Source of the DNA: Myoxocephalus aenaeus
Lineage: Eukaryota > Chordata > Actinopteri > Perciformes > Cottidae
Assembly: GCA_038501785.1 (NCBI GenBank)
Contig: JBAMJR010000348.1
Span: 515,001 to 579,000 of the forward strand
Reading direction: 5' to 3'
Length of the DNA stretch: 64,000 bases
Shown: positions 17,673 through 53,244 of the stretch, one piece after another
Layout: each line of letters opens with the position of its first letter
How positions within the stretch are numbered: the stretch's first letter is position 1
Program-made: the position numbers and the translations under genes
The notes under the pieces: model-generated
The model's database searches: none
Seen by the model: only the letters and a program-made list of their open reading frames with translations
Told to the model about the DNA's origin: nothing

Positions 17673-20600
17673 CCTCTCTTTCTCTCTCTCTCTCCCCGTG
17701 AGCTCTCCTCCTCCCCCTCTCCTCCGCCCGGCCCGGAGCCCGGTGGTGTAACTTGTTCACTTACATTAGCTGTTGAATGGAGAAGCTGAAGAAGATGGGT
17801 ATGGTAATACAATGTGAAAGCGTACAGACAAGAATAACATGTGAGCTAACTGCATTCTGCTCAGACAAAAAAAAACAAAAAAAACAAAAAAAAATCTTTG
17901 CGTAATCTTTTTTTTTTTTTTTTTTTTAAACCCCGCCGTTCAGAGAAAGGGAGAAAGGGAGAAAGGAGGGAGGGTTACGCGGCTACAGACTACTCCAGTG
18001 TCCGAGATAGACAGAAGACAAGATACGGAGGAAGAGAAGCAAGACAGAAAATACCTTTTTTTGTGTTTTTTTTTTCTTTCTTTTTTTGTAATGCTTTTCC
18101 TAATTATTCAACAATAAAAAGAGGAACTAAATCACACCAATGTCCTTTAGTACTATGTATACTGCTCGTAAAAAGCTCCAAGAAGAGGAAGAGGAAGATA
18201 TAGAAGTATGAAGGAGGGGGACGTTTTTTGAGTTTTTTTTGTTTCTTTCTTTCGAGATGGGCACTCAGGATTACGAGATGGAATCTGTGAACAAAAGGCA
18301 CTTTTTAGGGACGACCTTTCAGATGCTCTGAGTCTATAACACTACGTCACCAAACATATATTTATAATCATTTACAGGGGAGATTCGGTGGGAAAGGGGT
18401 GGGCGGGTGCTGCTCCCTCATCGTTCTCTCCCGCTCTTTACATCCAGAATTGTGCGTCTCCCAAATTGGGTTCAGATCTCGTCTTTGTCCCGTAACAGGA
18501 TGACTTTCCCCTCAGACTGTTCCTCTGCTCTGGTGTAAAGGTGGAGGTGTGGAGGGGGGCGGGGTCACAACTCCTTTCAGAACGATGAACCCCTCCCCCC
18601 TCGGTAAATACAAAAAAAATTAAAGAGAAATAGACTAACGCATGTTTTCCTAAAATTTGCTTTTATGATAACACTTTTTTTGTTTGTTTCTTACTATTTA
18701 TGTATAATAGAGATTGAAAGTACTTTATTCTTTAGGAAAGCACCAGGTTCTCATAGTGATATATATTTTTGCAAAATTGTTCCTTCAGCCCTCCCACATT
18801 TTGAAAACAAAAATCAATAGAAATGAACATTTTTGATAAACGCAAGAAAAAGAAAAAGAAGAAGAAAAAACAACAACAACAACAACAACAACAACAAAAA
18901 AAGGAAATTTCCCCAAAACTTACTTACAAAGACTGGGATATTTTTCTCGCCGCCCTCGTGTTTAGAGTCCCGGAGCGCGCGGACTTGAAAAGAAAAGAAA
19001 GACAAAACAACCTTGGAGGGTTTCCGCCCTCTTTTCCTCGAGACGCCCTCAAAAACAATCGCTAACAAACAAACACAATTCCTCTACCGAGGCATTGCAC
19101 ATGGCTCAATCGACATACATCATTCAGAACGATACTTCCCATCAAAACAAGAAAGAAAACAACAAAAACCTAATCTTTTTTTGTTTATCATCATCCTCGA
19201 CTACATCATCATCATCATCATCATCATCATCACCGTCTACGTCTCTATTGTTGTGTTTGCGTGCGCGTCGTTCATAACGTGGTTCTATCGGCGGGTTGTT
19301 GCGTTGCATCCTATGACTGCGATGTACGCCGCGCTTCAAAAAATAACTAGACTGCCACAGAGCTTATCTTGCAAATAAAACAAAGGAAAAAAAAAAGTAT
19401 ATATCTATAAATATATATGTGTATTATATATAAAGATGCTTGCGATTATCTAGGGAGCTGTCGCCGTTTCCTTTTTTTCTTCTCCTTCTCCTCTTTCTCC
19501 CTCTCACCATTCGCTATAGCTTATATGTGAGAACAAAAAGAACCTGAATTCATGTTTGACAAATTGCATAATGGGAATACAGAGGCACTTCCATAAGATT
19601 AGAAAAAGAAAAATCGCTTCAGCCGCCGTCGACGCCCTTTAAACTCGGCGGAGCGGCTCCTCTCTCCAGGAGCCGGCGGACGTGTCGTGTTTCCCTGCAG
19701 TGAAGAACGTGGCCGGGCAGTCCAGTTATTTTGTGAGGTCGGATGGTGGGTTTTTAAAACTTTTGACGGGTAAGAATCAGCGGGGATATGTGCGGGCGGA
19801 TCGGTGAGAAAACGATTCAAAGCGTAAAAGGCCTCCTCAGATTGTCTGCTTTTTCTTTTATTCATTTTTATTAAGACTTCCCTTTGAGTTCGGTCGCGGC
19901 GGGAGAGGGCGTCGTAGTGGTCGCTGACTTTAGCACAACGCTTAAGTGGAGGTCTAATTCTTAAAAAACTCGGTCGGCTGGCATGATTGTTTTAGTGCAG
20001 ATTTTGATCATCAAGGGCTCGTTGTTTCACAACAGTAAAGGGGGAGTGCTGGTGTGTGTGTGTGTGTGTGTGTGTGTCGGGGCCATCGCATCCTGATCCT
20101 GTGCACCGAAACAAAAACAACAAAAAGTGGGGCCCGTGGTGATCCTCCCCCCGGCGGCCTTAGAGGCCCTCGCTCCGCTCACAGCCGGATATGTCACATA
20201 TTCATTTTGCTCCACAGTGTGGCCCCTCTGCTCTTGGAGCAGCGGGGGCCCGTCTGGGAGTGTAAACAACAGGGTAAACTTTAGGGAGACTCGGGGTCCC
20301 GTCTTCAGCAACCTTCCCCTCCTTTGCTTCTGTTTTTTTTCTTCTTCTTTTTCTATCGCTCGTATATCACCGGCTCCACCAGCGGCTGCACTGGGGCCAG
20401 GTAGTAGACGTGGCTTTTTTTATTTATTTTTGAGCTTTTCTGTGGGTCAGCAGGTGCGCTCGCCAGAAAATGAGCTTCCTGTGATTGTCAAAATCCTGCA
20501 TCGTGTGGTCCTCCGAAGTACAGTAGGTGGCAAATTGGTAAATCTGGCACTGGGAACAAAAGAACCAGTTTGACACTGGGGGAAACACGCTTCTTTAGTT

Positions 20601-21209
20601 CGTTTAGTTTTTTTTTGCCTAGTCAGACAAGAAGATCGACGCCACCCTCACATCTGTGCGTTAACGGTTAGCCTTTATGCTAAGCTAACCTAAGCTAAGC
20701 TAAGCGGCTCCTCGCCGTAACGTACTTGAGTGAGGTATCGATCATCTCGTCTAACGCTCGGCAAGAAGACAAAAACAAAAAGGAAAGAAAATAGCGCATT
20801 CCCCAAAACGTCAAACCCGGTCTTGTCGTTTTGGTGTCTACTACCTGGTCCGGGGGCAGCTGACCACCCTGTCTCCACCGCTTCAACATCCCACTGCGTG
20901 TCTCTATAAGGTGCTGTCATTCAAATACAAAAAAAAAAAACAATTATAAAATAGTACAAATCCAAAAAGGAATAAATTCAAATAAAGAGAACACACAGAT
21001 AACAAAAATCAATCATCTACATCACAAGAGGGCAAACGGGGGAAACCAATAGCTGCTGTCTATCGTCCCAAAAAACGCTCAACAAGGATCTTCACCGTGT
21101 GGCGCTTCTAATCAAAGGTGGAGTTTATCACTGGGTTTATCAAATGGGGGAAAAAAGAACCCAACAACACCACCTATGAATACTACAATCTAAAAATGTC
21201 CGACTGGGC

Positions 21210-21252
<43 letters not shown>

Positions 21253-22090
21253 GCGTGGAGGTGTGGGAATGAGCGGAGGCCGAATGACGACGGGGGGGTC
21301 GAGGACACGAGGAGGCTCCTTGACTCCTTGCCACCTTGTTTATTTCCTCTTTATAACTCTTAATAGGCGAGTCCGGTTCACCCACCATGCCTCGTGGGTA
21401 AATAGTGCACATCGTTACGATTAGTGTTAATTGATTCAAGCTTCTAGTGCAACCCTCAATCAAGACATGTTTTGGCTTGGTCTCTCTCTAGTTAGTCGTA
21501 GGCTTCTAAAGGGACTTTGCAGACGGAGAGGAAACGTCGGTCAATTTGATTTTTTTGTGTGTGTGATGGGCGGACATCACAGGAGCGCGGACGGCAGCTT
21601 TCGGACAAACCAAATAGCGGGTTCAATGTGGGCGGAGCTTAAAACCGAATTTTTTTTTTGTTGCGACAGTTCTTTTTTTTTTTAGCCATTCGTGACACAA
21701 CGCGTCCTCGCGGAGGAGGAGGCCGCGTTCCTCCCGCTCGGCTCCTCCCGCTCGCCGCCGGGTCGGTGGTGGTCGTGTGTTTTCAGGAGCGGAAGTTTGT
21801 CCCCTTTCACCCTTTTCCTTCTTCATCCTGGCGTCCTCTTCGTCCGTCCGTTCATCTTTTCCGCCTTTTTTTCGCTCGAGAAAAGAAGCGGGTTCCTCAC
21901 CTCTGACTGGATAAATGAGTCCAGAGTTCCTCTAAAAAGAAAGCGGCGTCCTGCGGTGCGGTGGTTGTGTTTGGAGTCGGGTGAGACGGAGCTGATGGAG
22001 GACGACTGCTAACCTGCGGGTTGTTTCTCTGCTTTTCTATTTCCGATTGTAAAGAAAGAATTCTAGTTGCTGGTTTGGGCACAGATCTTG
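16620..22090 (-). other. nfix: nfix 3' UTR (about 5.5 kb)
   Basis: From the SWFL stop codon at 22093-22091 the minus strand continues without coding frames or supported splice sites to an AATAAA at 16645-16640. A GT-rich stretch follows at about 16605-16570, as expected downstream of a cleavage site. It contains many simple repeats: (GT)n at 16939-17032 as read on the minus strand, (CA)n at 20050-20077 and 21210-21251, (GA)n at 17637-17700, (TTG)n at about 18868-18897, and (ATG)n at about 19195-19235. Human NFIX also has a long 3' UTR. An earlier poly(A) site cannot be excluded. Confidence 0.6.
16640..16645 (-). terminator. nfix: Candidate nfix poly(A) signal AATAAA
   Basis: AATAAA on the minus strand, with GU-rich sequence (TGTCAGCTGTGTGTCG) about 50 nt downstream. 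It is the most distal good signal before the piggyBac relic. Confidence 0.5.
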
Positions 22091-43750
<21,660 letters not shown>

Positions 43751-43759
43751 CTGATTGTT

Positions 43760-43761
<2 letters not shown>

Positions 43762-43805
<44 letters not shown>
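43762..43805 (+). repeat. (GA)n microsatellite = (CT)n pyrimidine tract of the nfix exon 3 acceptor
   Basis: 22 or so GA units directly abut the exon. On the transcript they read (CU)n followed by CAG. A branch-point-like CTAAAC stands just upstream (43805-43812 region). Confidence 0.95.
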
Positions 43806-43807
<2 letters not shown>

Positions 43808-44920
43808 TTTAGTCAGGTAGAGAGACGTCTGGTGAAGCGGGCAGACTTTGCATCAGAGGGAACACTTCATTTGGGAAAAGGGCGCCTTCTTTCTTCCTTC
43901 CCGCTGAACAGAGACACACACGGGGCCTGAGATGATAGACCCGTATTTTGTTTTTTCACGCTCCGATTGAAAGTTAACGTAGAAAAAAAAATTGGCTTCA
44001 ACCCCACTTGGAGGGACTCCTACCCAGTGCACGTACACTATTTAAGTTAAAGTCCTCAGACAGTGGAGGTTGGGTACTCATTCTCTCTCTCTCTCTCTCT
44101 CTCTCTGTCTGAGCATCGTTTGGATTGCATCTCCTGTTTGTGCTCACTATTCTCTAGTTTATAGACCTTTCATTTCTGGCTCTAACACACACACACACAC
44201 CACACACACACACCACACGTTGTTTTAGTAAAAGGCCTTTCACGGTGGAAAGCGTCCCGAGAACCCCTCAGCCTTCCCCGCTGCCGACGCTGAGAGTGAC
44301 GTGTAAATCGCACACTTGTGTGTTCTGGAGTGATCGTTTGGTTCTGCGTGTGTTTACCTTCACGTCTATAGGCGCGGGCGGGCAGAGAGCCACCTGCGCC
44401 CCGGGGCTACTTTTCTTTCTGCCATTCTTCTTCAGATGCGTAACGCGGCCTTCGAGGAGGCTTTTATGGTCGTACCGCGGGAAGTGTTCGGGCCAATTAC
44501 CCGCCTCGCGAGCGCTGGAGCTTTACAGGCCCCGGGTCTCCCTCGCCTGAGAGAGAGAGGCCTCCCTGAGTCTCACCCGTCCTCTAAGCCCAAATCAGGG
44601 GCCTAATCTTGGGTGGCATTAGTGCCAGCTAAAAACAACAACATGCTGCACCATTCACGCCGTGTGTGCGTCGCCAAAAGACAACGACGACAACAACAAC
44701 AACAAAGAGACAAACCAAACCATCACTCTGGGTTTCGACAGTAGACACACAGAGGTTTCTCCTCTCTTTCTCACGAGTCTCCTTCCCTCTTCCTCAGTCC
44801 ACCTTGGCGTCCTCCTCCCTCGTCTCCTCTCGTGCCTCGTCCCTGCTTCCCCCTTTTCTCTCTCTCTCTCACGCGCGCTGTCGCTCTCTGCGGAATCCTG
44901 GCATCCATCTTAGCGCTTGG

Positions 44921-44932
44921 CAGCCATCTTAG
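44921..44932 (-). promoter_or_regulatory. YY1-like motif
   Basis: The minus strand reads TAAGATGGCTGC, matching the YY1 consensus AAnATGGCNGC. A diverged second version (AAGATGGATGCC) lies 15 bp away. Confidence 0.3.
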
Positions 44933-46492
44933 CTTTGGCGGTAGCCGTGCATTCCTGCTAGCTGACGGCACACCCACACACACACACACACACACACGCG
45001 CGCTTGCAAAAGCACACACACTCACGTTCTCTCTCTCTCTCTCTCTCTCTCGCACTCAGACCCAATGGTCTTAAAAGATAAAAAGACCTGCAGAGGATAT
45101 GCGACGCAAATGAAGTGAGGACAAAAAACACCGGGACGTTTGTCTGCAGTCCTGCGAGGGCCCGGTTGTTACGGAGCAGAGTTCAATAAAGACTAGACAC
45201 GAACACACACACACACACACACACTCGTAAGTACAGGAATCCCTGAAGGCAAATGAGGCGATCGTGTTGGATGAACCGAGAAAAAGAACTCAGCGGACCC
45301 CGAGGCCTTCGGCGGCGTGCGTCCGTTAAAAACCTTTTAAACCTGCGTGCCTCGGAACAATAAAAAACACACACACACACACACATGTGCCACTGTGTGA
45401 CAGTTTCCCAGGCAAATTTTTTTTGGGGTGCCCGGTTGTCATGACGACAGGGATGGCACACCGCAGCAGCCCACCTAATGATGAGTGGTTGTCGAAGGTG
45501 ACGCGTCCTTTACGCTACGGCTGCATCAGAGTTTCTGCTTTTTTTTACACGCACTTCGCTTACATTGATATTCAAGCAGGTTTTTCAGAACTTTTGGGGG
45601 TTTTGTGACGGGGCGGATGCTTTGCTCTCCTCGACCACTATCCTCAAGGACGCACACGACCGCCCAGTAAAGTGGTGGTTAATTAAAACAAAGAAATATC
45701 CGTCTCTTTGGCTTTCCGATGGCGCTGAAACGAGCCGGAGGACAATTAATTAGCTTGTGGGTTTGTCGCGACCTTCCCGGATGTTGGGTCTTTATTTTCT
45801 ACATTGTTAGCGTGTGCAATTATTGGATGCCTGGTGTAGCGTCCGGAAGAACTTAGTCAAACAACTTCTCTCATTCTCTGAATTTATTTTCCTTGATCAC
45901 AAGTAGAGTAACAAGCGCTGCCATCGCGATAGCAGGGAGTCGTCCAGTCAACACGCAGGTTGATCGTCCAAAAAACACCCGAACAGCCGGAAGTTCGGCT
46001 CTTTAATACACGGTTTTCCGTCAAGAACATCTAACATTTCTATTGGCTCTAACCTTTCTAAGAGGAGGAGAGTCGCGTCCTCATCTATTCTCACAGGGCT
46101 GGAACGTGCAACGACCAGTCTGCTTCCCTAATGTCAACATACTGATAAACAGGTGTGAGTGTTGTGGTGCAGAGCGTGGAACCTTGAGGAACCTTGAGGA
46201 ACCTTGAGGAACAGACAACCGGACTGTTCTCACAGAAACTTCTCACAGAAAGTATTTGTTAAACTGACCTCGCACAACCTGAACTCTAATAGACAGAAGA
46301 AGAATATCTACAGAATATAACGATTTATATTATCAACATGATGCCTTCGTTAGAACTTCAAAACCCCCGCTGGACCTCAGAAGCAGCAGTGTCTCCTGGG
46401 TAGGAAACATTTTCAGTCCTTTGCATACAAGAGGTTACGGAGAGACGCCGCTTTACTCTGGGTCCTTTTTGGTTAGAATGAGCCGAACATGG

Positions 46493-46527
<35 letters not shown>

Positions 46528-46844
46528 AATCAGCCTTATCTCCTGCACACAGTCGCCCCAAGGCCCCATGCATACGCCTCACCAGAGATAATACAGCACA
46601 CACACACACACACACACACAGAGGCCATCAAACACACCGTGCTATCGCTCTAATCGCACACAGAGCGAGTCCATTGGTTTCCTTGGTTGGCTGAATGATA
46701 TACTCCTGTGTGAGTGTGTACACAAACGTTAACACTGGCCATACATTTATCACACGGCAGATGCAGACGGAGGCTAATAACTCACACCCGGGCTAATGTA
46801 CACACACTCAAAGATCACACTTACTTAATCGCTCCATTCATCAT

Positions 46845-46883
<39 letters not shown>

Positions 46884-47019
46884 TCATTAAAAGACACTTG
46901 AACGTGAAACACGCTCGGTCACGCTAATGGACTCGTGGCACATATTCATAGACGGGTGCGCGCTGCTCAAACAGGCGGCCATTTACCGAGCAGCTCAGAG
47001 TGTTTGTTTTTGCGCTACG

Positions 47020-47022
<3 letters not shown>

Positions 47023-47087
<65 letters not shown>
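47023..47087 (+). repeat. (CA)n microsatellite
   Basis: About 32 CA units. Confidence 0.97.
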
Positions 47088-47088
<1 letters not shown>

Positions 47089-47821
47089 CTCCATAATCTA
47101 ATGTGAGAGTTAGTGACAGTAAAACCAACAGTGGAGATAAGAATCCAACAGGTGGGTGTTAAAACCCGACGGCGGTTGGAAGGTCGGTCCGGCTGAGCGG
47201 AAAACCCCTCAAAGAAAATCTAAAATCCCCATTTTTATCTCCATGAGATGAACTGCTATGATGTCATAGTGACAGATAAGCCTTTTGTTGCAAACTACGG
47301 AACAATGAGGGCGTTAAATAAAGCTCTATTGAGTGGCATCGTGGGAAGTGTAGGATTACGCATCTTAACTCATGGACCTAAAAACCAGGACGTCTCTCAT
47401 ATGACATGGAGTCCACCGGTCTATTCTGGATCCCACAAGTCCTCAAACTTTATGGGAGCGCCGTACTAAATTACTGGCGCTCCGGGTCAGAAACTATGAC
47501 GGCCAAACAAATGGACTTGCAGCCGGCGGCCGAAGGCCGTAGCACCGAGGCCGCCGGCCGCCATCAGGTATATAAATACGCGTCTGCAGAGCGCGGCCCG
47601 TGACCCCGCTTGACTCGCCGTCTCCGCCTCCGCCCGGCTGCGTGCGGCGTCATCCGGGGACAGACGCGGTTCAGTTCACAGTCCAATGACAGGGGCCTCT
47701 TCCTCCGGCTGCGGGACAAATCCGTCACTGTTCTCTCCCTCTTCATCTCTCTCCCCCCTTCACTCCCTCATGCTAGAAACCCCCCTTCGGCCTACACGGG
47801 CCGTGGCGTTCAGGTCCAGAC

Positions 47822-47864
<43 letters not shown>

Positions 47865-48321
47865 CTCGGGCTCTGGGTTCACGTGGGAATGCAGCTGTGG
47901 TGTTGAGTCCGTGTCGATGTGACGGAGGGGTTGGATTACAGTGCACATATCTACAGAAGTACTAAATATAACGGAGCCTGTTTGGAGACGGATGCAAAGC
48001 AGACTGCCCTGATTGACGCGTATATTTATATATACATACAAATAAACACACACACACACAGTTTAAGTGTGTGTGGCTGCGCGGTCTCGCCCCCTCTCTC
48101 TCCCCCCCCCCCACCACCAGCCTCTGGATAAAGAAACCAAGCAGCCTCCCCAATTGGGTTTCGCTTAAGAGGTTTATCGGTATGTTGCTAAACATTCTGA
48201 CCTTTTTTTTTTTTAATCTTTAATGCGCTTAAAATGTTCCAACCCCCCCCCCTCTTAATCCACGGCTATCCCACACAGATGTTCACTCGGCTCTTTTATT
48301 GGACTTCATTTCAACCTTTTT

Positions 48322-48367
48322 CTCCTCCTCCTCCTCCTCCTCCTCCTCCTCCTCCTCCTCCTCCTCC
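48322..48367 (+). repeat. (CTC)n trinucleotide repeat
   Basis: About 15 units; (GAG)n in the nfix transcript. Confidence 0.95.
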
Positions 48368-50472
48368 TTCATCCCACAACGTCTCTCTTCTCTTCTCAAC
48401 CCCTTCCGATTTGTTTCCGGTTTTGAAAACTTCAATCTTCTCCAACCAAAGCTCATCTTGGCTTTGGTTTTTTTTAAAGCTTTTTTAAGTTGATGGTTCA
48501 GCGGAGGTGTCCCGTGAATGACCCCCCCGCGAACACGTTTCTTGGGAATTTGCTTCATGACGTATTTCAAACTGAAAATTCACATTTTCCAAAATCTTTC
48601 TGGAAACGTTTGCGCACGATGCCGTTGCTACGTATATTTCCACATATCCAGTCGGTGTATCATCTATTATACGCGATATTAGGAGGCGGTCTGCTCCGAA
48701 AGTCCCACAATAAACACAAACTAACATGATTTCATGCACTGCAGCAGGTTAATCTCTCAATGGAGACGACAGTAATGTTGTATTTGCATCTTTACTACAA
48801 GGAGCTTAACGGTCTAACCTTTTCATGGTCTGATCAAGTGTCTTAAGGAGAATATTAACTGTGTTTATTTGTTTCTGTTTCTGTGGCTGTCGGGTCAGCA
48901 GGTGTTCCCTTCAGGTGCCGACCGCCTTCTGGCTGAATCGTCTTTGGAGCTCAGGAAGGTTCCCAACGGAGGGAAATGAGCCGGACACATCCAAGCGTGA
49001 CAAGACAGAATTCTCTCAACGCTGAGGGAACGCTTCCTTTCTCATCTCCTATTAGCGTCGGGAAATCTTGAGTATGATGCCGTCCCACGATCCTGTGCGG
49101 CGGCAACATTTAAAGCAACATTTAAAGCGACGGCAATGTGTCCGAGCGCTGTGGACACATTGAAAAACACCTTTCTTAGGGGAGTGACTTGGTTTCAGAA
49201 AGGAATCCTAACTTGATTTGCACAGCTTTGAGTTTGTCGCTGTACTCGTTTTCGTTGTTGGGGATCAGAATTAAGTGCAGCGGACCTGCCGGATCAAACG
49301 GCTCCAAACTGCCCCAGGGAGGCGAGGGAGATGGAAGCTAAGCTAACACCAGCTAGCACCTGAGGCTGCTCCACTACCCAGCATGCTGCTGTCTGTCTGA
49401 TGCCCGGTCGCAGAAAAGCAAGATGGACGAAATCAAGTTGCCTAATTCTCTCACCGCCATGGCTCTCTCTTCTGAAGTCCTAAAAAGTAAAAGTCCCCTT
49501 CACGACGTTTTCTCATGAAAGTGGTGAAGGAAAAGACGTGGGACGTTTTATTTTGGACCGTGCGACCGCAGAGGGCAGCCCGAGAGGCCTCCGTGAGCTC
49601 CGTTGCCCGAAATCTGCTGCTCGTTAAAACTTTTGGGGAATAACCGAAGGCGACTCGGACGAGCGGATCGACATTCCCGTCGACTCTCCTCTCACACCGA
49701 CTCCAGCGAGGGAATCGACCTGAAACAATAAATAGTTGAAAGCGCAGCCTTCATTACCGCGCTGAGTGACTTATGTCGCCACGGGTTTGTAATGACGGAC
49801 CGGCTGCGTCCTTCTAACGGCACAAATGTCCTGCGACTGGAAAGAAGGCCCGTTAACTGTCAACGGAGCGTTCAAAGACTGTAGGAATAACACTCAGGGG
49901 CTTCGGGATGGATTTCCCCCTTTGGCTATTTGGACGCTTCCCTGGGGAAGTTTACTTGGCCTCCGCGTCCGCACCCTGCCGAGTGACGCTCCGCTTTAGT
50001 CCGCCCTGCCGTGTAACTCCATGTGACAGCGCGGCGTGGGGCGCCGTGATTAATTGTGAAATGTGTTTTTCTGTGCCGGCATTCGCGGCGTGGAGTGTGA
50101 ACGTGTGGGCGCCCGACTATAAATACATCACTCGGGGCGGCCGCGGATGTGTGATTGCGTCTTACGTTTATGATGTGTGTGTGTGTGTGTGTGTGTGGAG
50201 AGAGATTTTTATTCTCCTCGGCGTGGAAGCACATGTTGAGGCCCGGTTTGGAGATAAAGCGCGTAAACATCTGTGACTGACAGGCCGAGCGGCCCGAGTG
50301 TGGGAGGGAGGGAGACGGGCGCTCTTTTTTTTACATCTTAAAAAACGCGGAAGCGCGCATCGGCGTGCGGGGAGAAGCGGCTCGTGGGAGTCTTCTCACG
50401 AGGGGGAGGGTGGGGGGGATCGTCAATAAATTGAGACAGATAATTCCTGCGTTGGATGCACATCTGTGTTTA

Positions 50473-50477
<5 letters not shown>

Positions 50478-50520
<43 letters not shown>
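50478..50520 (+). repeat. (GT)n microsatellite
   Basis: About 21 units, followed at about 50655-50689 by a run of some 30 G interrupted once or twice. Confidence 0.95.
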
Positions 50521-50521
<1 letters not shown>

Positions 50522-51000
50522 CTGGCCCCCCTGAGCCCCGTGCCAGGAAGGAGCAGGTGTGGCGAGGCAGCCCCTGCGTTGCCCCGCTGCCCATCTGCGT
50601 GGCCGTCTGTGTGCCGCCTGCGCCCTCTCGGTGCCAACGCCACACAGAGCCGGAGGGGGGAGGGGGGGGGGGGGGGGGGGGGGGGGGGAAGGGATTCAAC
50701 CATAGGGGGAGAGAGCAGGGTGGGGGTGTTGGGGAGCGGTTGGCCGGGTGCCCATGTGTCATCTCTCCCTCTGCCCCCCCGGTTCTTTTATCTTTTATCG
50801 GTGCCTGTGCTGATGAGCTGTGACGCACAGGGAGGATGCAGACAGAGCAACGTCGGTATGAAGCTGCTGTCACAATACCCTCCACCATTTTAATTCTTCT
50901 TCTTCTTTTTTTCGCTCTGGAACCTGTCCGTTCGGCTGTTACGTCCGAACTCTCCCGTCGAACTGCACCTGTACGGAGAGGGTGCTATTGCTCCTTTTGG

Positions 51001-51015
51001 CCAGCAGATGGCGCT
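51001..51015 (+). promoter_or_regulatory. CTCF-like motif
   Basis: CCAGCAGATGGCGCT fits the CTCF core CCASYAGRKGGCRS at all positions and is preceded by TTTTGG. It is followed 20 bp later by a (GGA)n-(G)n tract. Confidence 0.5.
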
Positions 51016-53236
51016 TGTCGGCAGTGGAGGGAGGAGGAGGAGGAGGAGGAGGAGGGGGGGGGGGGGTCAACGCTGCAACACATGCTATAAAGAAAGGGAA
51101 GGTTTCAGCAGGGCTTTAGCGAGGGGCAGAAAGTGCCCCGGCATAAAACTCCCTTCAGTCAAAACTCCGACCAACGTCTGAAATACGTGTGGCTCCACAG
51201 ATTTACCTCGACATTTTCAACGGGAACCATTCAGTGCAAGTTTGAACATTTCCATTACCCAAAAGAAGAAAAAGAAGAAAAGTTATTTTTTGTATGTCCC
51301 TGACTCACAGTGGGCCTGAAAAAAAAGGAAGGAATAAAAAAGACTTGAGACACCGGCTGGTTTAAACCGGACTGATGGTTTATATATTGAGTTTCATGCA
51401 CACAGAGCCGAGGGGAAGACGTATAGCTGCGAGTTCGTTTCCCATGTTGTGATATCTGTGTGTGTGTGTGGGGGGGGGGGGGGGGTCTGGGCACAAGAGG
51501 GAATGTATCATGTGATGCCAGTCTTTTGCCAGGGAAAGGGTGAGAGAGACAGACAAGGAGGAATAGGAGGGGGGTATAGGGAGAATGGAACAAACAAAAC
51601 AGAGGGAGAAGAGAGGCAGACAAGAGGAAGTGGAGACAAGAAGCAAAAAGAGAGAGATAGAGGGGGAAAAGGGAGATGTGGGGGAGTGATAGACTGAGAG
51701 AAAGTGGGGGGGGGAGAGAGAGAAAGTGGGGGGAGGGGCTGTGAGAGCTGTGGGAACGCTTTGCCTCGCCAAGAAAGACGTGAGCGGAGAGAATAAAAGG
51801 GGGGAATGAGAAAGAAAGAGAGACTTGTTGGCAGAGCCGAGGAGGAGAGAGGGGAGGAGAGGGTATAAGGGTGGAGGGGGCAACAGCTAGGGAGCACACA
51901 CACACACACACCCTCAACCATTCTCACAGCCCCTCCCCCCTCATTGACAAACCACACACACACATAACCAGTGTGCTATGATCCGGGGCAACGGGGCAGA
52001 CCTGCCACTCAAGCCACGACTAAAGGGGAGCGGAGAACACGACCTCTCTCTGACTGGACGGTCGTGACCTAACCCCCCCGCCGGGTCACTCAACAGAACT
52101 CAACAGTCCACTTAGCGTTCAGAGCGAGGCAGGTGTACCAAACCGGGCCAAACCGGTAAACCCCGGGCAGCTGGGTGGGTATTGTAAGGATTTCATCCAC
52201 ACGAGATCTCTCATCGGTTCTATTGCGTTCTAGCGGCCGGCTACTTTGCGGACAAGTCCGCGTTGAGAGCTAGGTAGCGGTAGCGTTAGCGCGCAGCAGA
52301 ATCCAGCTCGGCTAAAATAAACGGAGCGAGCCGCTAGCGGTCACGGAGGTCGCGTCGAGTGTCGGTGCGAAGGTTTGGTCAGCTGTAATCTTGGACAACG
52401 TGTTCACAGCGGTGTAAAAGAAAGAGCAGCGAGGGGAAACGATGACCTGCTGAGGGTTCTACACATTATTTAAACCGCCGCCGTAGGAAGGCGTCTGTAA
52501 AGTTTTCGTATCCTGTGTTAAATTATCAGGTTCCTCTCAAAGGCAAAAAAAATTTAAAACAATTCTCCTCTCTTCCTATAAAGATTTAAAATATGTATGT
52601 ATCAGCGTCGGAAATACACGAGGGCAAAGGGCAAAACTGCCCCTAAGAAATATAATTTTTGAGGAGAGGGGCAAAAAATGCCCCCATGATTTCCTCTAAT
52701 AATTATGATAATTTAATGAACTTCGAAATGAGAAATGCGCCGTCCGCGTTTAAATCAACCGTCTTGACTTCAAAAATTGCCCCCAATTTTTATTTAAATG
52801 CCCCTGGATTTCAGTCAGTGGGGGCAACAATTGACCCCTAAAAAATATGTAAATTTCCTACCCTGGTATATATATATTTATATTCTAAATTTGGGGGCGT
52901 ACACATAACAGTACTGACAGTAGATGTGGTGGAGATGGACAATATGGCAAAACTCACGGTCATTATGAGGACATCCATGTGCATAACAACACGGCACATG
53001 TTCCTCATGAACTCAACACGCGTGACGATGATGACGATGTTGAAGCTCTGAGGTTCAGGACCATGTTTCAGTCGCTCCTCTCACGACGTGAACAGAATTA
53101 TCATTCCGATCGGAAGACGGAGACGTCGTGCGTCCCCCGGCTCCGCCGACAGCAGCGGGCCTCCCGGTCCGATCCCCCGCCGCCCCGGGACGTCCCGGGG
53201 GAACGCGGAAACGGTTTATTTTGGGTTTTGTGAACT

Positions 53237-53244
53237 ATGCAAAT
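53237..53244 (+). promoter_or_regulatory. POU octamer ATGCAAAT
   Basis: A perfect octamer in a non-repetitive stretch that also has GCATAAAT and TAATGAATTAG homeodomain-type motifs within 140 bp. Confidence 0.3.

Noticed and set aside
16853..17789. Several frames of 76-150 codons
   Set aside because: They lie in the nfix 3' UTR and are built on CA, CT and A-run repeats.
51255..51963. Long minus-strand frames (up to 220 codons), Ser/Pro/Leu-rich
   Set aside because: They come from a purine-rich GAGAGG/GGGGAG stretch; composition is low-complexity, with no recognisable domain or splice structure.
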